Shown here piece by piece: positions 33,902 through 42,693 of a stretch of DNA of 56,366 nt (the first letter of the stretch is position 1; each line of letters starts with the position of its first letter). The position numbers and the translations under genes are program-made. Under the pieces are notes generated by a model. That model made no database searches. It was not told the origin of the DNA and saw only the letters and a list, made by a program, of their open reading frames with translations. The stretch comes from an uncultured Prevotellaceae bacterium (GTDB taxonomy: Bacteria; Bacteroidota; Bacteroidia; Bacteroidales; Muribaculaceae), in contig UQLZ01000011.1 of the NCBI GenBank assembly GCA_900541935.1, forward strand, positions 1 to 56,366. Direction: 5' to 3'.

Positions 33902-36571
33902 ATGAAGATAACTTTTCATATCGATTATGGCACCAATTGGGGAGAGTCGATATATTTGACTGGCGACATCGAAGAGTTGGGAAAATGGCAAGAAGAATTA
34001 TCTGTACCTATGAGTTACGATAATGGGACTTGGACAGCAACAATCGAGGTTGATTCTTCTAAAAAAGAATTCAAATATTCATTCTTGGTAAAATGTGATA
34101 ATGTTGTTTCGAGAAAGGAATGGGGTTCTGCTCATACGTTCAAATCAGGGAAACGCATTCGCTCTTATGAAATATTTGATAAGTGGAGAGACCAGCCTTC
34201 CGACAAGTCTTTCTATTCTTCTATGTTTACGGAAGCCGTTTTTAGAAGAGACAAGAAAGAGTATGAACCCGTTGAAGTTGGTGGCATTCAAATCCGAGCA
34301 TTTGCACCGACAGTAAAACCTGAAGAAGATCTTGCTATTGTCGGAGAATCTGAATTCTTAGGAGGATGGAATACTGATAAAGCATTGGTCATGAATGATG
34401 CTGATTATCCTGAATGGTCTGCAAATATTCCGTTCCCAAATGATGATTCTGATTTGGTGTTTAAGTTCGTTAAGATAAATAGAAATACTGGTCTTGTAAC
34501 TTGGGAATCTATTAATAATCGTGTTGTAAGTTTGTCTTTTTCTAAAAACAAGACAACAGCAGCTATATTCTCGGGATTCCATTTTGAAGACACATCAGCA
34601 GCATGGAAAGGTGCTGGTACTGCAATTCCTATTTTTTCTATAAGAACTAATGAAGACTTTGGTGTAGGTGATTTTGTCAGTTTAAGAAAAATGGTTGACT
34701 GGTTGGCTTTAACAGGGCAAAAGGTACTTCAAATCCTGCCAATCAATGATACGACCATGACAGGAACATGGCAAGATTCTTACCCATATAATGCAAATTC
34801 AACATTCGCTTTGCATCCAATGTATTTGCGCGTTGAATGCTTAGGCGAGTTAAGCGATGCTTCTAAAGCGGAACATTTCAACAATCTTAGAAATGAATTA
34901 AATAGTTTGCCTCAAGTTGATTACGAAAAAGTTAATCAGGCAAAAACTGAATATTCAAAGTTGATTTTTGCAGAAAAGGGACAAGAAGTTCTTTCAAGCG
35001 AAGATTTCAAGTCTTTCCTTAACAATAATTTCTATTGGCTGAAATCGTATGCTGCATTTTGCGTACTGAGAGATAAATTTGGCACAGCAGATTTCTCAAA
35101 ATGGTGTGATTATGCTGTTTATGATCAGAAAAAGGTTGATGCAATGATTAATAGTAATCAAGATGAAATCAACTATATCTATTATATTCAGTATAATCTT
35201 GACAAGCAACTCCGCGAAACTCGCGATTATGCTCATTCTCGTAATGTCGTTTTAAAAGGAGATATACCAATCGGCATCAGTCGCACAAGCGTTGATGCAT
35301 GGGTTAATCAGGATTTGTTTAATATGGATTGCCAGGCTGGAGCGCCACCTGATGATTTTACTGCCCTCGGACAAAACTGGGGATTCCCTACTTATAACTG
35401 GGATAAAATGGCAGAGGACGGTTTCCAATGGTGGAAAAACAGAATGGTTAAGATGTCGGAATATTTTGATTTGTACCGTATAGACCACATTCTTGGTTTC
35501 TTTAGAATTTGGCAGATTCAAATGACTGCTGTTCATGGCTTGCTTGGTACATTCAATCCCGCAATGCCATATTCTGTTGATGAGTTGAGAAATAATTTTG
35601 ACTTCTGGTTAAACGTTGAAACTCAAACAAAGCCATATATTCGCGATTATTTCTTGAATGACTTCTTTGGCGAATACACAGAAGAAGTAAAGCACACATT
35701 CCTAAATAAGAATGGTGACGCATATTCATTTAAAGAGTTCGTTGACAACCAGAGTAAAGTTGTTGAATATTTTGCAGATAAGGAGCAAAACGAGAAAAAC
35801 ATCCGTATTAAGGACGCTTTGTTAGGATTACATGATGAAGTTCTCTTTATTGAAGACGCAAACGAAAAAGGCAAATATCATCCAAGAATTTCTGCTCACT
35901 TCACTTACACATATCGAGCATTGACCGACTATGAAAAGTGGTGTTTCAACAGATTATATAATGATTTCTTCTATCACAGACACAATGATTTCTGGTATGG
36001 TAAGGCTATGATGAAATTGCCGGCATTGGTTAATTCTACAGATATGCTTGTTTGTGGAGAAGATTTGGGTATGATTCCGGATTGCGTTCCAGCAGTTATG
36101 CAAGAACTTCAAATATTGTCTTTGGAAATCCAAAGAATGCCGAAAGACCCGAAGGTTGAATTTGGTAATCCATATCATTATCCTTATTTGTCAGTATGCA
36201 CAACTTCTACCCATGATATGGGAGGAATCCGACAATGGTGGGAAGAATGTGGTGACAAACGTCAAAGTTTCTTTAACCACATGCTTGGACAGTCAGGAGA
36301 AGCACCATTCTTTGCAGAGCCATGGATTTGTGATATAATTCTTAGCCAACACATGGAATCACCGGCAATGCTAAGCGTTATCCCTTGGCAGGATTGGATG
36401 TCTATTGATGGAAATCTTAGGAGAAGCAATCCTAAAGATGAACAGATTAATGTTCCTGCTATTTCTCGCCACTATTGGAGATATAGAATGCATATTGCAG
36501 TGGAAGAATTGATTGAAAAGGACGAGTTGAACCGCATTATTAAAAATAAAATTACAAGAAGCGGTAGATAA
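33902..36571 (+). CDS. malQ: 4-alpha-glucanotransferase with two starch-binding domains
   Basis: An 889-residue GH77 amylomaltase that transfers maltooligosaccharide units. Two CBM20-type modules lie at the N-terminus (about 1-115: IYLTGDIEELGKW; about 130-235: AIVGESEFLGGWNTDKA). The GH77 barrel follows: VLQILPINDTTMTGTWQDSYPYNANSTFALHP, the nucleophile region FDLYRIDHILGFFRIWQ, ALGQNWGFPTYNW, LVCGEDLGMIP with the acid/base Glu, and TTSTHDMGGIRQWW. This long two-CBM20 form is usual in Bacteroidota and plants (DPE2-like). No mal/sus neighbours here. Ends at a clear terminator. Confidence 0.96.
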   Translation: MKITFHIDYGTNWGESIYLTGDIEELGKWQEELSVPMSYDNGTWTATIEVDSSKKEFKYSFLVKCDNVVSRKEWGSAHTFKSGKRIRSYEIFDKWRDQPSDKSFYSSMFTEAVFRRDKKEYEPVEVGGIQIRAFAPTVKPEEDLAIVGESEFLGGWNTDKALVMNDADYPEWSANIPFPNDDSDLVFKFVKINRNTGLVTWESINNRVVSLSFSKNKTTAAIFSGFHFEDTSAAWKGAGTAIPIFSIRTNEDFGVGDFVSLRKMVDWLALTGQKVLQILPINDTTMTGTWQDSYPYNANSTFALHPMYLRVECLGELSDASKAEHFNNLRNELNSLPQVDYEKVNQAKTEYSKLIFAEKGQEVLSSEDFKSFLNNNFYWLKSYAAFCVLRDKFGTADFSKWCDYAVYDQKKVDAMINSNQDEINYIYYIQYNLDKQLRETRDYAHSRNVVLKGDIPIGISRTSVDAWVNQDLFNMDCQAGAPPDDFTALGQNWGFPTYNWDKMAEDGFQWWKNRMVKMSEYFDLYRIDHILGFFRIWQIQMTAVHGLLGTFNPAMPYSVDELRNNFDFWLNVETQTKPYIRDYFLNDFFGEYTEEVKHTFLNKNGDAYSFKEFVDNQSKVVEYFADKEQNEKNIRIKDALLGLHDEVLFIEDANEKGKYHPRISAHFTYTYRALTDYEKWCFNRLYNDFFYHRHNDFWYGKAMMKLPALVNSTDMLVCGEDLGMIPDCVPAVMQELQILSLEIQRMPKDPKVEFGNPYHYPYLSVCTTSTHDMGGIRQWWEECGDKRQSFFNHMLGQSGEAPFFAEPWICDIILSQHMESPAMLSVIPWQDWMSIDGNLRRSNPKDEQINVPAISRHYWRYRMHIAVEELIEKDELNRIIKNKITRSGR

Positions 36572-36595
36572 AGTTGTATAGTTGTATTATTTAAG

Positions 36596-36636
36596 AAGAT
36601 GGTGTGTCTGTAATATTCAGGTGCACCATCTTTTTT
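36596..36636 (+). terminator. Intrinsic terminator after malQ
   Basis: Stem AAGATGGTG / CACCATCTT (36596-36604, 36624-36632), then TTTT. Confidence 0.82.
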
Positions 36637-36643
36637 CGCATAA

Positions 36644-36874
36644 TTGGCTTGTTGTGGTTGGTATTTTTTTGCTACTGAGCATAAAAAAAGCTCTTTAGAA
36701 GAATTCTCAGCAGTGGAAATTAAAGTTGTTGCCAAAGGCGGTGCTTTTGAGGTTAGCGGAGCCGAGGGCGAACGAGTAGAGGTTTGTAGTCTCAGCGGTC
36801 ATTGCGTTTATAGTGGAATGGAAACAAGCATTCCAGTTGAGAAAGGCATTTACATCGTTCGCGTCGCAGGCTAA
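36644..36874 (+). pseudogene. C-terminal remnant of a surface protein (secretion-tail-like)
   Basis: A 76-codon frame with no ATG. From VEIKVVAKGGAFEVSGAEG it resembles the C-terminal beta-sandwich of Bacteroidota surface proteins (type A secretion tail or related): RVEVCSLSGHCVYSG, IPVEKGIYIVRVAG then stop. The T-G-strand pattern and final VRV are typical. The N-terminal part is lost, so this is a gene remnant. Its base composition is more G-rich than its neighbours. A strong terminator still follows at 36904-36940. Confidence 0.5.
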
Positions 36875-36903
36875 ACAATAATGCAAATTTATTGATTAAG
36901 GTT

Positions 36904-36940
36904 CGGCACTTTGGGTTTCCCCCAGAGTGCCGTTTTTTTT
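36904..36940 (+). terminator. Intrinsic terminator
   Basis: Stem CGGCACT / AGTGCCG with an inner GGG/CCC extension, then eight T. It follows the surface-protein remnant. Confidence 0.85.
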
Positions 36941-37120
36941 GACAGGGGGATTTTATAGTAGATAGTACGGATAGTAATTATAGGAAGGATAGGATATGGC
37001 GGACAATGATTGAATCTAAAATTATTTCGGAAAATATTATCATTGGATAAGATAGGCATTGGTTCGGCATAAAAAATCCAAAAACTTCCGTTTTTGTTTT
37101 TTTCTACGCTCACCTTGCAC

Positions 37121-37128
37121 TATCTTTG
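37121..37128 (+). promoter_or_regulatory. -7 element for tkt
   Basis: TATCTTTG, 62 bases before the ATG at 37190. TTTG at 37093-37096 is upstream but 24 bases away, wider than usual. Confidence 0.6.
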
Positions 37129-37189
37129 TAAAAGATAGGATACTGTGCGGTTTTGTTCAGTATTAGGTAAAAGATTTAATTGCTATACT

Positions 37190-39223
37190 ATGAATATAAA
37201 TCAAATCAACAAGGCGGCTGATAATCTAAGGATATTGGAGGCTGCGATGGTCGAAAAGGCAAAGTCAGGTCACCCAGGTGGTGCAATGGGTGGTGCAGAT
37301 TTCACAAATCTGCTCTATGCCAAGTATCTTGTATATGATCCGGAAAATCCGCATTGGTTTATGCGAGACCGCTTCTTCTTGGATCCTGGTCACATGTCAA
37401 CTATGCTCTATGGTGCATTGTATTTTTGTGGTAAATATACAATTGAAGACTTGCAGGCATTTCGTCAGTGGGGTTCGGTAACTCCTGGTCACCCAGAGGT
37501 GGATATTGAAAGAGGAATTGAGAATGCTTCAGGTCCGTTGGGTCAAGGTCATGTTATGGCCGTTGGAGCAGCAATTGCTGAAAGATTTTTTGTGGCCCGT
37601 TTTGGAGAAGTCGTTTCTCACAAGACTTTTGCATTTATCTCAGATGGTGGTATTCAAGAGGAAATTTCACAAGGAGCAGGTCGCTTGGCCGGTTATCTTG
37701 GCTTGAATAATTTGATTATGTTCTATGATAGTAATAAGGTGCAGTTGGCTTCTATGGTTGACGCAACATCAACGGAAGATACTGCAGCTAAATATAAAGC
37801 TTGGAACTGGAATGTTATAGAAATTGACGGATGCAATCCTGTTGAAATAGCAGATGCACTTGAAAACGCTCTTGCGGAAGAAAAACGCCCTACAATAATT
37901 ATAGGTGATACCGTAATGGGTAAAGGCTGCGTTACGGAGAATGGAGAAAACTTTGAGTTCAAGTGCAGCACACATGGCAATCCTTTGAGCAAGTCAGGAG
38001 CAAGTTATGAAAAGACAATTTCAAACTTGGGTGGTGATCCTGAAAATCCATGGGTACTTTTCCCTGAGACAAAGGAATTATATGAAGCTCGAAAGAAGGA
38101 ATTAAAGGCTATCGTTGCAGAAAGAAAAGCAAAGTTTGAAAAATGGGCATCTGAAAATCCAGAAAAAGCACAAGAATTGCAGAATTATATTGACGGCAAG
38201 ATGCCCGAAATTGATTACAAGGCTATTGCACATAAACCGAATATTGCAACTCGTGCTGCATCGGCAGACGTTTTGGCAGAACTTGGTGATAAACTTGGCA
38301 ATATGATTGTTTCTTCAGCAGACTTGGCTAACAGTGATAAGACAGAGGGCTTCATAAAGAAGAAGGGTCATTTGTTTGCGCCTCGTGATTTTTCTGGAAC
38401 ATTCCTACAGGCAGGTGTTGCAGAATTGACGATGGCTTCTATTATGAATGGTATTGCCTTGCATGGAGGCCTTCAATGTGCATGTGGAACGTTCTTCGTA
38501 TTTTCAGATTATATGAAACCTGCCTTTAGAATGGCTGCTTTAATGGAGTTGCCTGTGAAATACGTTTGGTCTCATGACTCATTCCGTGTTGGAGAAGACG
38601 GTCCGACTCACGAACCTGTTGAGCAGGAAGCTCAGTTACGCTTGATGGAAGAGTTGAAAAATCATTCAGGAAAAAATAGTATTCTTGTGTTGCGACCTGC
38701 TGATAGTGCAGAAACAACTATCGCTTGGAAAATGGCAATGGAAAACAAGGATACGCCAACTGCTTTGATTTTGACACGGCAAAACATTAACGACATAGCT
38801 CCAAAAGGAACAGACCGATATGAGGAAGCAAAAGAGATGGAAAAAGGTGGTTACGTTGTTTTGGAGTGTGATGCGCCAGATGTTGTGTTGGTAGGAAACG
38901 GTTCCGATGTTTCTTTGCTTATAGGTGCTGCAAAAGAACTTGAAGGCAAGGGAGTGAAGTCTCGAGTGGTTTCAATGCCATCAATCGGACTTTGGAGAAA
39001 TCAATCAGCAGAATATAAAGAAAGTGTTATACCTTCAGGTGTTCCTGTATTTGGAAAAACATCAGGACTTCCATCAACATTTGCTACTGTAGTGGGTGCA
39101 AACGGAATGGTTTCGGGATTGGATCATTTCGGCGAATCAGCCCCGGCAGGAGTACTTGAGGAGAAATTTGGGTTTACTGTAGAGCATACAGTTTCAGAGA
39201 TTTTGAATTTTTTGGGCAAATAA
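37190..39223 (+). CDS. tkt: Transketolase
   Basis: A 677-residue TPP enzyme of the pentose phosphate pathway that moves two-carbon ketol units. Landmarks are KSGHPGGAMGGADF near the N-terminus, GPLGQGHVMAVGAA, the TPP motif FISDGGIQEEISQ...N, the second-domain ARDFSGTFLQAGVAE-like block (CAPRDFSG) and the HDSFRVGEDGPTHEPVEQ substrate loop. I use ATG 37190 (MNINQINKAADNLR), the normal family N-terminus; the ORF could extend to 37145. It also supplies erythrose-4-phosphate for the aromatic operon 5 kb downstream, though it is a separate transcript. Confidence 0.96.
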   Translation: MNINQINKAADNLRILEAAMVEKAKSGHPGGAMGGADFTNLLYAKYLVYDPENPHWFMRDRFFLDPGHMSTMLYGALYFCGKYTIEDLQAFRQWGSVTPGHPEVDIERGIENASGPLGQGHVMAVGAAIAERFFVARFGEVVSHKTFAFISDGGIQEEISQGAGRLAGYLGLNNLIMFYDSNKVQLASMVDATSTEDTAAKYKAWNWNVIEIDGCNPVEIADALENALAEEKRPTIIIGDTVMGKGCVTENGENFEFKCSTHGNPLSKSGASYEKTISNLGGDPENPWVLFPETKELYEARKKELKAIVAERKAKFEKWASENPEKAQELQNYIDGKMPEIDYKAIAHKPNIATRAASADVLAELGDKLGNMIVSSADLANSDKTEGFIKKKGHLFAPRDFSGTFLQAGVAELTMASIMNGIALHGGLQCACGTFFVFSDYMKPAFRMAALMELPVKYVWSHDSFRVGEDGPTHEPVEQEAQLRLMEELKNHSGKNSILVLRPADSAETTIAWKMAMENKDTPTALILTRQNINDIAPKGTDRYEEAKEMEKGGYVVLECDAPDVVLVGNGSDVSLLIGAAKELEGKGVKSRVVSMPSIGLWRNQSAEYKESVIPSGVPVFGKTSGLPSTFATVVGANGMVSGLDHFGESAPAGVLEEKFGFTVEHTVSEILNFLGK

Positions 39224-39242
39224 TATTTTTATAAAATAATCA

Positions 39243-39285
39243 AAGGATGCAGTCATAATTTTTAAACATTTTATGCTGCATCCTT
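39243..39285 (+). terminator. Terminator hairpin after tkt
   Basis: AAGGATGCAG / CTGCATCCTT with an added CATAA / TTATG inner stem; followed by GTTGTTT, a weak T run. Confidence 0.65.
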
Positions 39286-39352
39286 GTTGTTTATATAGTA
39301 AGTTACGATTTTCGTTTGTAGCTATTAAAATGCATAAAAACGGAATTTGTTT

Positions 39353-39383
39353 TTTGCAGATTCTTGAAAATGTATTATCTTTG
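39353..39383 (+). promoter_or_regulatory. rpoD promoter
   Basis: -33 TTTG at 39353-39356, exactly 19 bases, -7 TATCTTTG at 39376-39383; 30 bases before ATG 39414. Confidence 0.82.
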
Positions 39384-39413
39384 CATCTTGAATGCAAAAA
39401 TACTATCTATAGT

Positions 39414-40274
39414 ATGAGACAATTAAAGATTACAAAATCAATTACCAATCGTGAGAGTGCGTCACTTGACAAGTATTTACAAGAAATTGGCCGTGAGGAG
39501 TTGATTACGGTTGATGAAGAAGTTGAACTTGCTCAACGAATTAGAAACGGTGATCGTGCTGCATTGGATAAATTGACCCGTGCAAATCTTCGATTTGTTG
39601 TTTCTGTGGCAAAACAGTATCAAAACCAGGGTTTAAGTCTTCCAGACTTGATCAATGAAGGTAATTTAGGCTTGATTAAAGCAGCACAGAAATTCGACGA
39701 GACACGTGGTTTTAAGTTTATTTCATACGCGGTTTGGTGGATTCGACAATCTATCCTTCAAGCCTTGGCAGAGCAATCAAGAATTGTAAGATTGCCACTT
39801 AACCAAGTCGGTTCGCTCAATAAGATTAGTAAAGCCTTGTCTAAGTTTGAGCAGGAAAATGAAAGACGCCCGTCTCCAGAGGAATTGGCAAAAGAATTGG
39901 ATTTGCCAGTTGATAAGATTTCGGATACGTTGAAGGTTTCTGGACGTCACATTTCTGTTGATGCACCGTTTGTAGAGGGTGAGGATAATAGTTTGCTTGA
40001 TGTGTTGACAAATGATGATTCTCCAGCAGCGGATTCTTCGCTGACAAAAGAGTCATTGTCGAAAGAAGTTGACCGAGCACTGAACCAGTTGCATGACAGA
40101 GAGCGTGAGATTTTGAAAATGTTCTTCGGTATCGGTTGTCAGGAAATGACACTTGAAGAGATTGGTGCAAAATTTGATTTGACTCGTGAACGTGTTCGTC
40201 AGATTAAAGAAAAGGCGATTAGAAAGTTAAAAGGTCAAAAAAGTAGATTATTAAAATCGTATCTCGGAGATTAG
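39414..40274 (+). CDS. rpoD: Primary RNA polymerase sigma factor (Bacteroidota type)
   Basis: A 286-residue sigma-70. It lacks the long region 1.1 and non-conserved insert of the E. coli protein, as is normal in Bacteroidota (sigma-ABfr type). Regions in order: 1.2 (SASLDKYLQEIGRE), 2.1-2.4 (NLRFVVSVAKQYQNQGL, LPDLINEGNLGLIKAAQKF, FISYAVWWIRQSILQAL), region 3 (RLPLNQVGSLNKI) and region 4 helix-turn-helix (MTLEEIGAKFDLTRERVRQI). It recognises the TTTG / TAnnTTTG promoters noted throughout this window. An ORF start at 39273 lies upstream of the promoter and is not used. Confidence 0.97.
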   Translation: MRQLKITKSITNRESASLDKYLQEIGREELITVDEEVELAQRIRNGDRAALDKLTRANLRFVVSVAKQYQNQGLSLPDLINEGNLGLIKAAQKFDETRGFKFISYAVWWIRQSILQALAEQSRIVRLPLNQVGSLNKISKALSKFEQENERRPSPEELAKELDLPVDKISDTLKVSGRHISVDAPFVEGEDNSLLDVLTNDDSPAADSSLTKESLSKEVDRALNQLHDREREILKMFFGIGCQEMTLEEIGAKFDLTRERVRQIKEKAIRKLKGQKSRLLKSYLGD

Positions 40275-40302
40275 TTCCGCAGAAGTAAAAGTAAAAGAAA
40301 TG

Positions 40303-40330
40303 AAGGGGTAAGCAGGGTCTTGCCCCTTTT
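40303..40330 (+). terminator. Intrinsic terminator after rpoD
   Basis: 10-bp stem AAGGGGTAAG / CTTGCCCCTT with a G-U pair, then TT. Confidence 0.75.
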
Positions 40331-40357
40331 GTCGTTATTATAAGTAAACATTTGCAC

Positions 40358-40388
40358 TTTGCTAAGTGACGGTTTTTTCGTACCTTTG
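40358..40388 (+). promoter_or_regulatory. ABC-F gene promoter
   Basis: -33 TTTG at 40358-40361, exactly 19 bases, -7 TACCTTTG at 40381-40388. Confidence 0.8.
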
Positions 40389-40411
40389 CAAAGAATATTA
40401 TTAAGGTAAAA

Positions 40412-42031
40412 ATGATAGCAGTAACAAATTTGGCAATGCAGTTTGGAAAGCGTGTGCTTTTTCAGGATGTTAATCTAAAATTCACGCAAGGAAACTGTTA
40501 TGGAATTATCGGTGCTAATGGAGCCGGAAAGAGTACATTGATGAGAATTTTGTCAGGAGAATTGTCTCCGACAAAAGGAACTATACAGCAGGGAGCAGGA
40601 GAGAGAATGTCCGTCCTTAGTCAGGACCACTTCGCATTTGATGAGTTTACAGTAATGGATACCGTTCTCCAGGGGCACACTGTCCTTTGGGATATAATGA
40701 AGGAAAAAGACACCCTCTATGCTAAAGAGGATTTTTCAGATGCAGATGGTATTAGAGCATCAGAATTAGAGGAAAAGTTTGCAGAATTGAACGGTTGGAA
40801 TGCAGAAAGCGACGCTGCTGCATTGCTTTCAGGCCTTGGCATTAAAGAGGACAAGCACTACACTCTAATGAAAGACATGAGTGGTAAGGAAAAGGTCCGC
40901 GTATTGCTGGCGAAGGCTCTTTTTGGTAATCCAGACAACTTGCTTCTTGATGAGCCAACCAATGACCTTGACCTTGAAACCGTTGCGTGGTTAGAGAACT
41001 ATTTGTCAAATTGTGAAAATACAGTGTTGGTAGTTTCTCACGACCGTCACTTCCTTGATGCCGTTTCAACGCACACTTTGGATATTGACTATAATAAGAT
41101 TTCTCTCTTCGCTGGTAACTATAGTTTCTGGTATCAGTCTTCACAATTGGCTTTGCGTCAGCAACAACAGCAAAACAAGAAAGCCGAGGAAAAACGTAAG
41201 GAGTTGTTGGAATTTATTCAACGATTCAGTGCCAATGTTGCTAAATCAAAGCAGACAACAAGCCGCAAGAAGATGCTTGAGAAACTTAATGTTGAGGAAA
41301 TTCAGCCATCATCACGCCGATATCCGGGCATTATCTTTACCCCAAATCGTGAGCCGGGAAATAAAATTCTTGAGGTGCATGGTTTGACAGCATCTGTTGA
41401 TGGCGATTTGCTTTTCAAGGATGTCAACTTGACCATTGAAAGAAATGATAAGGTGGTATTCTTAAGCCATGACCCGAGAGCCATGACTGCCTTCTTTGAA
41501 ATTATTTCTGGCAATAGAAAGGCTGATGAAGGTTCCTACGAGTGGGGGCAAACAATTACAACAGCATATTTGCCACTTGACAATACAGAGTTCTTTAATA
41601 CAGATATGAACCTTGTTGATTGGTTATGCCAGTTTAGTAATGATTCGAGCGAAATATATTTGAAAGGATTCTTGGGTAAGATGCTTTTCTCTGGTGAGGA
41701 AGTTTTAAAAAAGGCTTCTGTTTTGTCTGGAGGTGAGAAAATGAGATGTATGATTGCAAAGATGATGATGACAGATGCTAATACTCTTATTCTTGATTCC
41801 CCAACCAACCACCTTGACCTCGAGTCTATTCAGGCATTTAATAATACTTTGCAAGCGTTTAAGGGTAATATCTTGATGTCATCACATGACCACGAGTTTA
41901 TCCAAACAGTTTGTAATAGGGTTATTGAATTGACTCCAAATGGAATTATCGATAAGATTATGGATTTCGATGATTACTTGACAGATGAGAGAGTTTTGGC
42001 ATTGAGAGAAAAACTATATAATAACAATTAA
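40412..42031 (+). CDS. ABC-F family ATPase with a degenerate second ATP site
   Basis: A 539-residue soluble protein with two ABC domains and no membrane part, as in the ABC-F translation factors (YbiT/EttA/Uup group). The first P-loop is intact (GANGAGKST, 34-42), with Walker B LLLDEPTNDLDLET. The linker region (about 240-310) is rich in Q, K and R. The second domain is unusual: in place of the P-loop it reads VVFLSHDPRAMTAFF (348-362), and its Walker B is LILDSPTNHLDLES, with Ser for the catalytic Glu. Its signature LSGGEK is intact, while that of domain 1 is altered to MSGKEK. One composite ATP site thus appears functional and the other lost. It is followed after 4 bases by a Dabb protein gene. 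Confidence 0.92.
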   Translation: MIAVTNLAMQFGKRVLFQDVNLKFTQGNCYGIIGANGAGKSTLMRILSGELSPTKGTIQQGAGERMSVLSQDHFAFDEFTVMDTVLQGHTVLWDIMKEKDTLYAKEDFSDADGIRASELEEKFAELNGWNAESDAAALLSGLGIKEDKHYTLMKDMSGKEKVRVLLAKALFGNPDNLLLDEPTNDLDLETVAWLENYLSNCENTVLVVSHDRHFLDAVSTHTLDIDYNKISLFAGNYSFWYQSSQLALRQQQQQNKKAEEKRKELLEFIQRFSANVAKSKQTTSRKKMLEKLNVEEIQPSSRRYPGIIFTPNREPGNKILEVHGLTASVDGDLLFKDVNLTIERNDKVVFLSHDPRAMTAFFEIISGNRKADEGSYEWGQTITTAYLPLDNTEFFNTDMNLVDWLCQFSNDSSEIYLKGFLGKMLFSGEEVLKKASVLSGGEKMRCMIAKMMMTDANTLILDSPTNHLDLESIQAFNNTLQAFKGNILMSSHDHEFIQTVCNRVIELTPNGIIDKIMDFDDYLTDERVLALREKLYNNN

Positions 42032-42035
42032 GAAG

Positions 42036-42329
42036 ATGGTAAAGCATATTGTATCATTTAAGTTGAAAGGCTCAGCAGAGGAGCGTCTTGAAGTTGCAAA
42101 GAAATTCAAGCAGGCACTTGAGGCTCTTCCGGAGCAGATAGAAGTACTTAAAAGTATCGAGGTCGGTTTGAATGAGAATCCGGCAGAGACTTGGGATCTT
42201 GTATTGGTTGCAATAGTAGAAAAGATGGAGGATGTAGAGGTTTATGCTAAACATCCGGCACATGTTGCTGCTGCTTCAATTATTGCAAACAATAAAGAAA
42301 GCAGGGCTTGTGTGGATTTTAATTGCTAA
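42036..42329 (+). CDS. Dabb family protein (stress-responsive alpha-beta barrel)
   Basis: A 97-residue dimeric ferredoxin-like-fold protein of the Dabb family. The family start (MVKHIVSFKLKGSAEE) and the WDLVLVAIVEKMEDVEVYAKHPAHV block with the conserved Y-x-x-H-P are visible. Function is unknown; some members are induced by salt stress in plants. It lies 4 bases after the ABC-F gene and is presumably on its transcript. Confidence 0.85.
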   Translation: MVKHIVSFKLKGSAEERLEVAKKFKQALEALPEQIEVLKSIEVGLNENPAETWDLVLVAIVEKMEDVEVYAKHPAHVAAASIIANNKESRACVDFNC

Positions 42330-42489
42330 AATCAATAATTGCCGTTAGCTGCTATAGACTACATATATATTTATCATATTCAATGGATTAAAGTTTCTTT
42401 TCAAGATTCTTACGAAAATTTAAAAAGATGATTTTAAAACTAAATCAAAAGAAAATTCGAAAATAATCGAAAATATTTTCGTTAAAACC

Positions 42490-42519
42490 TTGTATATAGG
42501 AATAATTTATATAAATTTG
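42490..42519 (+). promoter_or_regulatory. Promoter of the Phe/Tyr operon
   Basis: TTG at 42490-42492, 19 bases, -7 TAAATTTG at 42512-42519. The transcript would start near 42526, 13 bases before the leader ATG. Confidence 0.7.
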
Positions 42520-42538
42520 CATCATAATAATAAACGGA

Positions 42539-42619
42539 ATGAACAAGAACTTGTTTGCATATTATTTCTTTTTTTACTTTTATTTTGAAAAAAATAAGAG
42601 CGGGATGATATGTGAATAG
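42539..42619 (+). CDS. Phe/Tyr-rich leader peptide of the aromatic operon
   Basis: A 26-codon ORF that begins MNKNLFA and then reads YYFFFYFYF, before EKNKSGMICE and a TAG stop at 42617-42619. It has six Phe and four Tyr codons, ten of the twelve codons from 42554 to 42586 minus one Ala and none else, so it is extremely enriched. It sits between a promoter and a perfect terminator, 75 bases ahead of prephenate dehydratase. This is the classic design of a translational attenuator that senses charged tRNA-Phe and tRNA-Tyr. It is too short to be found by ordinary gene callers. Confidence 0.88.
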   Translation: MNKNLFAYYFFFYFYFEKNKSGMICE

Positions 42620-42660
42620 TCAAGAAGTACAGTATAGCAATTAATCATATAAAGTCCCGC
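42600..42660 (+). promoter_or_regulatory. Predicted antiterminator pairing
   Basis: GCGGGA at 42600-42605, inside the last leader codons, is a copy of the terminator 3' arm and can pair with TCCCGC at 42655-42660, the terminator 5' arm. A ribosome stalled in the Phe/Tyr run (42560-42586) leaves GCGGGA free, so the antiterminator forms. A ribosome at the TAG stop covers it, so the terminator forms. The geometry fits standard attenuation. Confidence 0.7.
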
Positions 42661-42682
42661 ATATATATGCGGGACTTTTTTT
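42651..42682 (+). terminator. Attenuator terminator
   Basis: Perfect stem AAAGTCCCGCAT / ATGCGGGACTTT with a short AT loop and a seven-T run, ending only 11 bases before the pheA ATG. Being upstream of the gene and just after the leader ORF, it is an attenuator rather than a gene-end terminator. Confidence 0.88.
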
Positions 42683-42693
42683 ATTGAAACGAT

